Assembly: GCF_003254505.1 (NCBI RefSeq)
Contig: NZ_QFYP01000001.1
Coordinates: 976,001 to 1,040,000, forward strand
Origin: Phenylobacterium hankyongense
GTDB lineage: Bacteria; Pseudomonadota; Alphaproteobacteria; Caulobacterales; Caulobacteraceae
Direction of reading: 5' to 3'
DNA: 64,000 nucleotides
Part shown: in pieces, positions 56,902 to 64,000 of the stretch
Position numbering within the stretch: position 1 is the first letter of the stretch
Layout of the letters: each line of letters starts with the position of its first letter
Notes under the pieces: generated by a model
Databases searched by the model: none
What the model saw: the letters and a program-made list of their open reading frames with translations, nothing else
What the model was told of the DNA's origin: nothing
Program-made: the position numbers and the translations under genes

Positions 56902-58599
56902 TTATTCTGCGCCGGCCGGGGGCGCGAGCTTCAAGAACACCGCCGCGCGGGCGGAGAGGCCGATGGAGCCGCCGCGCAGGTCGGCGTCGCCGGCGCGAAC
57001 CGCCAGGAGCTCGGCGCCGGCGAACCGGGGCTCGTCCAGGAAGCGTGGCTCGCCGCTGAGGTTGAACACGCAGGCGATCGCCTCCTCGCCCTCGCGGCGG
57101 ACGAAGGCCAGCACCGGCTCCTCGAGATCGAGGAACTCCAGCTCGCCGGCGGTCATCGCGGCCGAGCCCTTGCGGAAGGCGATCATCTGGCGCGCGAAGG
57201 CCAGCGTCGACTCCGGGTCCGCCTCCTGGGCGGCCACGGTCAGGCCGGCGTGTTCGGCGGCGGCCGGCAGCCAGGGCGTACCGGTGGTGAAGCCGAGGGC
57301 CTCGCCCGGGCGCCAGGGCATCGGCGTGCGGCAGCCGTCGCGGCCGCCGGAATAGGGCCAGTAGAGGTCGCCCACCGGGTCGCGCAGCTGGTCGCGGGTG
57401 AGCCTGGCCTGCGGCAGGCCGAGCTCTTCGCCCTGGTAGATCAGGGTGGTGCCCTTCAGGCTGAGCAGCAGGGCGAACAGCTGCTGGGCCAGGTCCGGCG
57501 AGGCGTCCTCGCCGCCGAACCGGCTGACCGTGCGCGGCACGTCATGGTTCGAGAACGAGATGGTCGGCCAGTGGACCGGGTAGGCGGCGAGCGTCGCGTA
57601 GTGCTCGCGCACGAAGGCGGCGGTCAGCGTCTTCGCCAGCAGGAGCACGAAGGTGTAGGCCGAGTGCAGGCCCTCGTCCGGCGAGAGATAGGCGCCGCAG
57701 CGTTCCTCCTCCTCGGAGAACTCGCCGAACACGAAGCGGTCGCCGTGCGCCTCCACCCGGCGGCGGATGAGCTCCAGAACCCGGACGTTCTCCGGCAGGT
57801 TCGAATCGTGCAGGTGGCGCTGCAGGTTGCCGGCGTGGGACCAGTCGTAGGCGCGCCGCTCGGCCATCGGCACGGGCGGGTTGTCGGTCAGCGCCGCGTC
57901 GTGGAGGTAGGTGCCGGCGACGTCCAGGCGGAAGCCGTCGACGCCCTTCTCCAGCCAGAAGTCCAGCACCGACAGCGCCGCCTCGCGGGCCGCGTCGCTG
58001 CGCCAGTTCAGCTTCGGCTGCTGGCGCAGGAACTTGTGGTGGTAGTGCTGGCGCCGCGCCGGCTGGTAGGCCCAGGCCGGGCCGCCGAACACCGACAGCC
58101 AGTTGTTCGGCGCGGTCCCGTCGTCCTTGGGGTCGGCCCAGACGTACCAGTCGGCCTTGGGGCCATCCTTGCCGCCGGTCAGGCTTTCCACGAACCAGGG
58201 GTGCTCGTCGGAGGTGTGCGACAGCACCTCGTCCAGCACCACCTTCAGGCCGCGGGCATGGGCGGCGTCGAGCAGGCGCCGGACATCCTCGGGCGTGCCG
58301 TAGTCGGCCTGGACGCCTTCGAAGTCGGCGATGTCGTAGCCCCAGTCGCGGTTGGGCGAGGGGTGGATCGGCGACAGCCAGATGCCGTCGACGCCCAGGC
58401 TCCGGATGTAGTCCAGCTTGGCCATGACGCCGGGAAGGTCGCCATGGCCGTCGCCGTCGCTATCGAAGAAGCTGCGGACGTAGACGTGGTAGAGGATCGC
58501 CCCCTTCCACCACGGCCGCGGCGCCTGCTCCGCTCTTCCCGGCGAAGGCCGGGACCCAGATTCACCCTCTGACGTGGCTGGAGGATCGCCCATGGACAT
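56902..58599 (-). CDS. GH13 alpha-glucosidase / oligo-1,6-glucosidase
   Basis: 565 residues. The TIM barrel begins PWWKGAILYHVYVRSFFDSDGDGHGDLPG (about 28-56, in parts). The catalytic nucleophile is Asp in GFRLDVAGTY (about 225), the acid Glu in VFGEFSEEEE (about 293), the third Asp in FSNHDVPR (about 353). It should release glucose from alpha-1,4 or alpha-1,6 linked sugars. The first about 27 residues (MSMGDPPATSEGESGSRPSP and following) lack family similarity and are encoded in part by an inverted repeat. The ATG at 58599 has AGGA upstream. It lies 10 bases from the Rieske gene on the same strand. Confidence 0.92.
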   Translation of the reverse strand: MSMGDPPATSEGESGSRPSPGRAEQAPRPWWKGAILYHVYVRSFFDSDGDGHGDLPGVMAKLDYIRSLGVDGIWLSPIHPSPNRDWGYDIADFEGVQADYGTPEDVRRLLDAAHARGLKVVLDEVLSHTSDEHPWFVESLTGGKDGPKADWYVWADPKDDGTAPNNWLSVFGGPAWAYQPARRQHYHHKFLRQQPKLNWRSDAAREAALSVLDFWLEKGVDGFRLDVAGTYLHDAALTDNPPVPMAERRAYDWSHAGNLQRHLHDSNLPENVRVLELIRRRVEAHGDRFVFGEFSEEEERCGAYLSPDEGLHSAYTFVLLLAKTLTAAFVREHYATLAAYPVHWPTISFSNHDVPRTVSRFGGEDASPDLAQQLFALLLSLKGTTLIYQGEELGLPQARLTRDQLRDPVGDLYWPYSGGRDGCRTPMPWRPGEALGFTTGTPWLPAAAEHAGLTVAAQEADPESTLAFARQMIAFRKGSAAMTAGELEFLDLEEPVLAFVRREGEEAIACVFNLSGEPRFLDEPRFAGAELLAVRAGDADLRGGSIGLSARAAVFLKLAPPAGAE

Positions 58600-58653
58600 C
58601 TACGCAGTCCTGCGCTCGCCATCTGGGTCCCGGCCTTCGCCGGGAAGAGCGGA
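58529..58653. repeat. 33-bp perfect inverted repeat around the alpha-glucosidase start
   Basis: Arms 58529-58561 and 58621-58653 are exact reverse complements, and the spacer of 59 bases (58562-58620) contains the alpha-glucosidase ATG (58597-58599) and its ribosome site. Each arm includes CCCGGCGAAGGCCGGGA, itself a small palindrome. From memory, words like this are common intergenic repeats in Caulobacterales and Sphingomonads; no other copy is in this window. An RNA of this region could form a long hairpin. Confidence 0.9.
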
Positions 58654-58673
58654 TTGAACAGGCAGGCCCCGGC

Positions 58674-59297
58674 CTACACTTCCGACGTATTGTTGATGAT
58701 CCGCGAGACGATGCCGTAGTCGATGGCTTCCTCGGCGCTCATCCAGAAGTTCCGCTGGGTGTCCTTGACGATCCGCTCGACCGGCTGGCCGGTTTCCTTG
58801 GCGATCATCCGGTTCACGCGATCGCGCATCTTGATGATCTGCTCGGCCTCGATCTGGATGTCCGAGGCCTGACCGCGCATGCCGCCGGCCGGCTGGTGCA
58901 GCAGGAAGCGGGTGTTCGGCAGGCACAGCCGGTTTTCCTTCTTGGCGCCCAGGAAGATGTGCGCCCCGGCGCTGGCCACCCAGCCGGTGCCGATCACCTT
59001 CACGTCGACGCCGCAGAAGCGGATCATGTCGTGGATGGTGTCCCCGCTCTCCACGTGGCCGCCCGGCGAGTTGATGATGATCCGGATCGGCTGGTCGTTC
59101 TCGGCGGTGAAGGCAGTGATCTGGGCGGTGACGCGCTCGGCCAGCCGCATGTCGATCTCGCCGAACACCAGCACGGTCCGCGACTTGAACAGCGCGTTCT
59201 GCACCGGCCCGGAGGTCATCGGCATGTCGGGCTGGCGGCCCTTGTCCTCGTCGTCGCCGTCTTCGTCGTCGAGCCGCTGGTCGGTCCACTTGATCAT
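58674..59297 (-). CDS. clpP: ClpP-like ATP-dependent Clp protease proteolytic subunit (paralogue)
   Basis: 207 residues of the ClpP fold. The N-terminal 20 residues are acidic (DDEDGDDEDKG). Catalytic residues: Ser in GWVASAGAHI (about 109; usual ClpP has SMGA), His in FLLHQPAGG (about 133) and Asp in VKDTQRNFWM (about 178). The internal INSPGGHVESGDTIHDMI is typical. It lacks the standard start of housekeeping ClpP and is not next to clpX or lon, so it is likely a paralogue; the partner ATPase is unknown. Confidence 0.88.
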   Translation of the reverse strand: MIKWTDQRLDDEDGDDEDKGRQPDMPMTSGPVQNALFKSRTVLVFGEIDMRLAERVTAQITAFTAENDQPIRIIINSPGGHVESGDTIHDMIRFCGVDVKVIGTGWVASAGAHIFLGAKKENRLCLPNTRFLLHQPAGGMRGQASDIQIEAEQIIKMRDRVNRMIAKETGQPVERIVKDTQRNFWMSAEEAIDYGIVSRIINNTSEV

Positions 59298-59427
59298 CTA
59301 GAGCACCTTGGATAGCGCCGGCGGCGAGCGTCCATCGGGACCGCGCAGCCTCCAGCCTGACATTGGTCCTTTGCAGTTATTGGTCCGCGGGGCCCGGGGC
59401 AAGGCGCAAGGCCCGCGGAATCGGCGC

Positions 59428-60903
59428 CTAGCCCGCCGCCGTGGCGATCAACCGGGCGTAGAACTGCACGCATTGCTCGAGGTTCTTCAGGCTCAGGTGC
59501 TCGTTGGTACCGTGGATCATGCCCACGTCGGCGAGGGTCAGGTCCATCGGCTGGAAGCGGTAGACGTCGGTCGCCACGCCCTGCAGGTAGCGGCTGTCGG
59601 TGCCGGCGGTGACCAGGCTGGGCGCGACCGGCGCGCCGCTGACGGTGTGGGCGACGGCAGCCAGCACCTTCCAACCGTCGGAAGCGGTGGAGGAGACTGG
59701 CGACGGCTCCTCCGGCGGCTTGATCCAGGCGAGCGTCACCGGCAGCGCGCCCACCGCGGACTTGGCCTGCGCCATGACCCCGGCCGAGCTGTCGCCCGGC
59801 GCGATGCGGTAGTTGATCCAGCCGGTGGCGTCCTGCGGCAGGACGTTCTCCTTGGGGCTGCCCTTCAGCATGGTGGGGGCGATGGTGGTGTGCAGCAGGG
59901 CCGCGCCCGGGGCGGTGGCGCCGATCTGCCGGACGAGCAGCGGCTTGAACAGCCAGGCGTTGGCCACCGCCATCCGCACGGCGAAGGGCGCCTGCGGAGC
60001 GACCGTCTGCAGCATGTCGGCGCCCGGTCCGCGGAAGGCCATCGGGAACGGATGGCCGGCGATCGCCACCAGCGCTTTCGACAACGTGACCACCCCGCCG
60101 CCGTCGGCGGGCGGCGCCGAGGAGTGGCCGCCGGTCGCCTTCGCCGTGACGCTCAGGGTGGCGTAGCCCTTCTCGGCGGTGCCGATCATCGCCAGCCGGC
60201 CCTTGGTGACCGGGTTGTCGACGATCACCGCCATGCCTTCGTCGACCACGAACTGCGCCTTGATCCCGCGCGACTTCAACAGGGCCGCGGCAGCACGGGC
60301 CCCCTGGCCGCGCACCTCCTCGTCCTGGCCGGAGACCACGATGACGGTGCGGCGGGGCTTGAAGCCGCTCTTGGCGAGCGACTCGAGCCCTTCAAAGAGG
60401 GTGATCAGCGAGCCCTTGTCGTCGATCGAGCCGCGGCCCCAGACCGCGCCCTCGGCGATCTCGCCAGCGAATGGCGGGTGCTTCCAGTCCTTCTCGGTCC
60501 CCGGCGTCACCGGCACCACGTCCTGGTGGGCCATCAGCACGATGGGCGCGAGCGCGGGGTCCGAGCCCGTCCAGGTGTAGACCAGGCTGTGGTCCGAGAC
60601 GACTTCCCGGGTCATGGCCGCGTGCGCGGCCGGATAGGTGGCGGCGAGGAAGGCGTGCAGCCGGTCCCACTCGGCCGGCTGGTCCTTGGCCCGGTCCTGG
60701 TGGCTGACGGTCTGGATCTGGACGGCTTGGCTGAGGTGTTGGGCGGCGCTGGCCACATCGACGCTCACCGCCGGGGCGACCTTGACCGAGCTGGTGTCGA
60801 CCACGGTGGGCGGCTTGTAGGTCAGGGTCCTGGTGACCACCACGGCGACCAGCACCAAGGCGAGCGCGAACACCCCCAGCGCGATCCTGCCCAGTATCCG
60901 CAT
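59428..60903 (-). CDS. M20 family metallopeptidase, membrane anchored (PM20D1-like)
   Basis: 491 residues. One N-terminal helix (about 5-27) anchors or exports it. Zinc-site motifs are MAHQDVVPV (His), GRGSIDDKGSLI (bridging Asp), GQDEEVRGQGA (catalytic Glu) and later FVVDEG, with the final His in GMIHGTNEHLS. The arrangement is that of PM20D1-type N-acyl amino acid hydrolases and carboxypeptidase S. The substrate is unknown. The 130 bases to the ClpP gene are non-coding. A carboxylesterase gene follows upstream on the same strand, 88 bases away. Confidence 0.9.
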   Translation of the reverse strand: MRILGRIALGVFALALVLVAVVVTRTLTYKPPTVVDTSSVKVAPAVSVDVASAAQHLSQAVQIQTVSHQDRAKDQPAEWDRLHAFLAATYPAAHAAMTREVVSDHSLVYTWTGSDPALAPIVLMAHQDVVPVTPGTEKDWKHPPFAGEIAEGAVWGRGSIDDKGSLITLFEGLESLAKSGFKPRRTVIVVSGQDEEVRGQGARAAAALLKSRGIKAQFVVDEGMAVIVDNPVTKGRLAMIGTAEKGYATLSVTAKATGGHSSAPPADGGGVVTLSKALVAIAGHPFPMAFRGPGADMLQTVAPQAPFAVRMAVANAWLFKPLLVRQIGATAPGAALLHTTIAPTMLKGSPKENVLPQDATGWINYRIAPGDSSAGVMAQAKSAVGALPVTLAWIKPPEEPSPVSSTASDGWKVLAAVAHTVSGAPVAPSLVTAGTDSRYLQGVATDVYRFQPMDLTLADVGMIHGTNEHLSLKNLEQCVQFYARLIATAAG

Positions 60904-60991
60904 GCGACGACCTCCCCCAGCCTTGCCGGCCCAGTCTTGTTGGCCCAGTCTTATCGGCGTTCACACTAGAGCTTCGCTGGCGATTGGGAAG

Positions 60992-62512
60992 CTACTGCCC
61001 CAGCCCCAGGGTCGGCAGGGCGACGGCCTGCTGGGCGTCGAGCCGCGATTTGCGGAAATGGGTGCGCACGCCGCTGGGGCTGCCGAACTCCATCAACTGG
61101 TCGGCCTTGGGATCGTAGGCCGGCCAGGCCTGGGTCCCGCACGTCGGGGCGCTGGTCTTCGCGAACGCCACCCAGCAGGCGTGCATCAGGCCGGCCATGG
61201 CCTTGTCCTCGTCGGAGACCACGCTCATCGGCGTGCGGCGGCCCCAGTACTCGAACACGTACTGGATCTCCGCGGCGTGGGTGGCCCGGGTCATGGCGGG
61301 GCGGAAGCGCGAGCCGACGTAGGAGAAGTAGTAGAGCCAGGCTGGCTGGCCGCCGGACGCCTGCGCCGCCACCCAGCGGGCGGGGCCGCCCATCACCCGG
61401 TCGGTGAAGATGGCGCGCACCAGGGCGTCGTCGCCGGCCGCGGCCTCCTGCGGGTAGATCGTTCGCGCGATCGGCGGGATCATCGCCACCATCTTGGCCG
61501 GCGCGGGACCGGGGCCGATCAGCGAATCCTCGCCGGAGTTGGAGCCGATGATCAGCGGCACGTCGGCGAAGTGGCCGCGCGCCAGCGCCTGGGTCGGGGT
61601 CTCGGTCATCAGCCGCCCGTCGGTGAACGGGCCGTAGTCGGCGTCGAGGGGGACCAGCTTCGCCGCCGGGACCGCGCGGAGATCCGCGGCCGTGGCCGTC
61701 GCCGGCACGCCGATCTTCTCCAGCGCCGCGGCGCCCTCGGCCTCCTTCTTGGCCAGGGTGGTGGGCTGCGACCAGCCGAGGCCGGATTCGACCACGGCCT
61801 TCTGGTAGAGGCCGCGGGCCGCCGGCGTCGCCAGCACGGCCAGGGTGCTCATGCCGCCGGCCGACTCGCCGAGGACCGTGACGTTGTCGGGGTCGCCCCC
61901 GAAGGCGGCGATGTTCCGCTGCACCCACTTCAGCGCCGCGATCTGGTCCATCAGGCCGTAGTTGCCGACCGGCTCGCCCGGCCCGGCGGCCTTGGTCAGC
62001 GCCGGATGGGCGAAATAGCCGAGCGCGCCCAGCCGATAGTTGATGGCCACCAGCACCACCCCGTCGCGGGCGAAGTTCTGGCCGTCGTAGATCCAGCCGG
62101 CGCCGTTGCGGTGGCCGCCGCCGTGGATCCAGACCATCACCGGCGCGCGCCTGGCGTTCTTCGGCGCGAAGACGTTGAGCTGCAGGCAGTCCTCGGAGGT
62201 CGGACCGTTGGCGCCGCCGGAGTTGGGCGTGCCGTCGGCGTTCATCGGCTGCGGGCAGGACGGGCCGGGAGCGACCGCCGGGCGGTCGGCCGTCCAGGCC
62301 CGGACCGGCTGCGGCGGCCGCCAGCGGAGCTCGCCCACCGGCGGCGCGGCGAAGGGGATGTTGCGGAAGACGTTGGCGTTCTCGCGCCGCACGCCCACCA
62401 GCACGCCGCTGTCGATCTTCGCCCGGACTGGGGTGTCGGGCCCCGGCTGGGCCTGCGCGGCGCCGGCCATCAGCCCCGCCGCCAAGGATAGGATCACCGC
62501 CAGGCGTTTCAT
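60992..62512 (-). CDS. Type B carboxylesterase, secreted
   Basis: 506 residues. Signal peptide MKRLAVILSLAAGLMAGAAQA with AQA cleavage. Catalytic triad: Ser in VTVLGESAGGMSTL (about 215), Glu in IGSNSGEDSL (about 330), His in ATRATHAAEIQYVFEYWG (about 415). The oxyanion hole is MVWIHGGGHRNGAGW. Normal length for the carboxylesterase/lipase family. I chose ATG 62512 over one 24 bases upstream because the signal peptide then begins with a charged run. The substrate is unknown. Confidence 0.94.
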   Translation of the reverse strand: MKRLAVILSLAAGLMAGAAQAQPGPDTPVRAKIDSGVLVGVRRENANVFRNIPFAAPPVGELRWRPPQPVRAWTADRPAVAPGPSCPQPMNADGTPNSGGANGPTSEDCLQLNVFAPKNARRAPVMVWIHGGGHRNGAGWIYDGQNFARDGVVLVAINYRLGALGYFAHPALTKAAGPGEPVGNYGLMDQIAALKWVQRNIAAFGGDPDNVTVLGESAGGMSTLAVLATPAARGLYQKAVVESGLGWSQPTTLAKKEAEGAAALEKIGVPATATAADLRAVPAAKLVPLDADYGPFTDGRLMTETPTQALARGHFADVPLIIGSNSGEDSLIGPGPAPAKMVAMIPPIARTIYPQEAAAGDDALVRAIFTDRVMGGPARWVAAQASGGQPAWLYYFSYVGSRFRPAMTRATHAAEIQYVFEYWGRRTPMSVVSDEDKAMAGLMHACWVAFAKTSAPTCGTQAWPAYDPKADQLMEFGSPSGVRTHFRKSRLDAQQAVALPTLGLGQ

Positions 62513-62630
62513 CGTCGTCTCCCCCGTCGTCGCCATTCAACGGCCGATCCCGCGCCGCCGCAACTCCGCGACGTGTTGGCGGGAGCCGGCTGGCAGTGGA
62601 GGGAACTTGACTCCCCCCTTCGCAGGTTTA

Positions 62631-62645
62631 GAACAAAACTGGAAC
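62631..62645 (+). promoter_or_regulatory. LexA (SOS) box of the imuAB operon
   Basis: GAAC-AAAACTG-GAAC, the alphaproteobacterial LexA consensus GAAC-N7-GAAC with no mismatch, ending 18 bases before the imuA ATG. It would repress the operon until DNA damage. Confidence 0.92.
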
Positions 62646-62663
62646 AAACGGAGTCCGGAAGTC

Positions 62664-63452
62664 ATGTCCGATTTTCGCGCAGGGCGCCTCGCCGCCATGC
62701 GGGCGAAGATCGCCGCCATCGAGGCGGGCGGACGGGCGGACTCTGAATCCCTGCCCTTCGGCGATCCGGCGATCGACCACCTGCTGCCCGGCGGCGGCCT
62801 GCCGCTCGGCCGCTGGCACGAGATCGGCGGCGCCGGCCTGGAGACCGAGACCGCCGCCGCGCCGGCCGCCTTCACCGCCCTGATGGCCGCCCCCCTGGCC
62901 CGCCGCGGCGAGGCGGTCTGGGTGCTGCGCCGCGACGACCTCTGGGCGCCGGGCCTGGCCGGGCTGGGCTTTCCCGTGGAGCGGCTGATCCAGGTCTGCG
63001 CCCGCGACGAGGCCGAGGCGCTGTCGGTGATGGAGGACGCGCTCTCCACCATCGGCGTGTCGGCGGTGTTCGGCGAGGTGGAGGACGTGGACCTGACCGC
63101 CGGCCGCCGGCTGCAGCTGGCCTGCGAGAAGCAGGGCTCGACCGGCTTCGTGATCCGCCGCCGGCCGTTCGGCGGCAAGGCCCGGCGCGAGGCCGGCGGC
63201 TCGGCCGCGGCCACCCGCTGGCGCGTGGCCTCCGCCCCCTCCGAGCCGCCGGCCGGGGAGTTCGGCCTGGGCGCGCCGCGCTTCGAGGTGACGCTGGAAC
63301 GCTGCCGGGGCGGCCGCACGGGGACGTGGCTGTTCGAAGCGGCGGACGCTTATTTTGCGGAGGCAAGGGATGGGACGCATCCTCTGCGCCTGGTCGCCGA
63401 CCTGGGCGATCGCCAACTGGCGCCGGCGCAACCCCTCAGACTCGCCGGCTAG
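62664..63452 (+). CDS. imuA: SOS mutagenesis protein ImuA
   Basis: 262 residues of the RecA/SulA-like ImuA family, partner of ImuB and DnaE2 in damage-tolerant, error-prone synthesis. It starts MSDFRAGRLAAMRAKIAAIEAG; the core has GDPAIDHLLPGGGLPLGRWHEIGG, AVWVLRRDDLWAPGLAGLGF and SVMEDALSTIGVSAVFGEVE (a degenerate RecA-type nucleotide region). The ATG at 62664 is 18 bases after a LexA box. Its 3' end overlaps imuB by 83 bases. dnaE2 would be the next gene to the right. Confidence 0.93.
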   Translation: MSDFRAGRLAAMRAKIAAIEAGGRADSESLPFGDPAIDHLLPGGGLPLGRWHEIGGAGLETETAAAPAAFTALMAAPLARRGEAVWVLRRDDLWAPGLAGLGFPVERLIQVCARDEAEALSVMEDALSTIGVSAVFGEVEDVDLTAGRRLQLACEKQGSTGFVIRRRPFGGKARREAGGSAAATRWRVASAPSEPPAGEFGLGAPRFEVTLERCRGGRTGTWLFEAADAYFAEARDGTHPLRLVADLGDRQLAPAQPLRLAG

Positions 63453-64000
63453 CCCCTTCGCCCTGGTCGAGACGGTGAAGGCCGCCCGGCGGCTGGCCGC
63501 CGTCGACCTCGCCGCCGCCCGGCTCAAGCTCCACCCCGGCCAGAAGGCCACCGACGCCAAGGCCCTGGTCCCGGAACTGGCGGTCGCCGAGGCCGAGCCG
63601 CAGGCCGACGCCGAGGCGCTGACGGCGCTGGTCGACTGGTGCGTGCGCTTCTCGCCGGCGGTGGCCGCCGATGCGCCGGACGGGCTGTTCCTGGACGTCG
63701 GCGGGGTCGCCCACCTGTGGGGCGGCGAGGCGCAGATGCTGGCCGACTTCCAGGCCAGGCTGCTCGCCAACGGCCTGCCGTTCCGCGCCTGCATCGCCGA
63801 CACCCCCGGCGCGGCCTGGGCGCTGGCCCACTTCGCCGCCGACCAGACCATCGCCGCGCCCGGCGACCAGGCCGGCCGGCTCGCGTCCCTGCCCCCGGCC
63901 GCCCTGCGGCTCGATCCCGAGGCCGCCGCCCAGATCGAGCGGCTGGGCTTCCGGCGGATCGGCCAGCTGATGGAGATTCCCCGCGCGCCGCTCGGCCGCC
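63370..64000 (+). CDS. imuB: SOS Y-family DNA polymerase-like protein ImuB (N-terminal part, cut by window edge)
   Basis: About 210 codons are visible. Start ATG 63370 with GGAGGCAAGG in front, giving MGRILCAWSPTWAIANWRRR, followed by a Y-family-like fold with VDLAAARLKLHPGQKA, WCVRFSPAVAADAPDGLFLDVGGVAHLWGG and CIADTPGAAWALAHFA. The usual catalytic Asp/Glu triad of translesion polymerases is degenerate in ImuB, which acts as a clamp-binding adaptor. The gene overlaps imuA by 83 bases, in another frame, so the two are coupled. The C-terminus lies beyond the window. Confidence 0.93.
   Translation, partial: MGRILCAWSPTWAIANWRRRNPSDSPASPFALVETVKAARRLAAVDLAAARLKLHPGQKATDAKALVPELAVAEAEPQADAEALTALVDWCVRFSPAVAADAPDGLFLDVGGVAHLWGGEAQMLADFQARLLANGLPFRACIADTPGAAWALAHFAADQTIAAPGDQAGRLASLPPAALRLDPEAAAQIERLGFRRIGQLMEIPRAPLGR

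Overview
The window is about 64 kb of very GC-rich chromosome with short intergenic gaps. It has no insertion sequence, prophage, CRISPR array, tRNA or rRNA gene that I can see. Gene content and order point to an alphaproteobacterium of the Caulobacterales, most likely Phenylobacterium or Caulobacter. Supporting signs are the zapA / 6S RNA / 5-formyl-THF cyclo-ligase order, a CIRCE-controlled groESL, a GAAC-N7-GAAC LexA box before imuA-imuB, a TipF-like degenerate EAL protein, and the etfB-etfA / twin-TM small protein / PduO-type adenosyltransferase neighbourhood. The genus is inferred from gene content only.

Left part (1-16 kb): a cytochrome bd oxidase subunit I cut by the window edge, a TspO-like protein and an MFS symporter. 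A reverse-strand carbon block follows, transcribed tkt, purT, gap, pgk, fba. Next come a DUF4164-like coiled-coil protein, zapA, 6S RNA, 5-FTHF cyclo-ligase, a YmdB-type phosphoesterase, an EF-hand protein, a small holin-family membrane protein, and groES-groEL with a clear terminator and CIRCE operator.

Middle part (16-31 kb): cyclopropane fatty acid synthase, a secreted small protein, an ACAD10/11-like acyl-CoA dehydrogenase, two GNAT acetyltransferases, a TauE/SafE permease, tadA, an RluB-type pseudouridine synthase with a very long basic tail, a VOC protein, rsmD, a hybrid histidine kinase, an ArsR-type regulator, mutL with an endonuclease motif, and a TraB/GumN protein. A hairpin-rich intergenic repeat separates the last from ileS-lspA-DUF3035.

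Right-centre (31-49 kb): ileS-lspA with a downstream lipoprotein gene, a large secreted alpha/beta hydrolase, a lower-GC transglutaminase-like membrane protein, then ribF, a MaoC hydratase, a NagD-like HAD phosphatase and tipF. Next are 3-hydroxybutyryl-CoA dehydrogenase, a LysR regulator divergent from a TonB-fold secreted protein with a perfect palindrome between them, etfBA, and the cobalamin adenosyltransferase pair.

Right end (49-64 kb): two tandem TetR regulators behind an unusually AT-rich, palindrome-rich 380-base region, and a long acyl-CoA dehydrogenase that resembles (2S)-methylsuccinyl-CoA dehydrogenase. These are followed by GST, an alpha/beta hydrolase, a VanY-type carboxypeptidase divergent from an L,D-transpeptidase, a Rieske oxygenase, an alpha-glucosidase whose start codon lies inside a 33-bp perfect inverted repeat, a ClpP paralogue, an M20 peptidase, a carboxylesterase, and the SOS mutagenesis genes imuA and imuB (cut by the edge).

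Most of the window is housekeeping. Several genes fit acyl-CoA metabolism: two acyl-CoA dehydrogenases, ETF, 3-hydroxybutyryl-CoA dehydrogenase, MaoC, a B12 adenosyltransferase and the TetR regulators. I found no convincing undescribed multi-gene system. The least explained signals are the four-hairpin intergenic region at 24375-24471, the TetR upstream region, and the two hairpin repeats.
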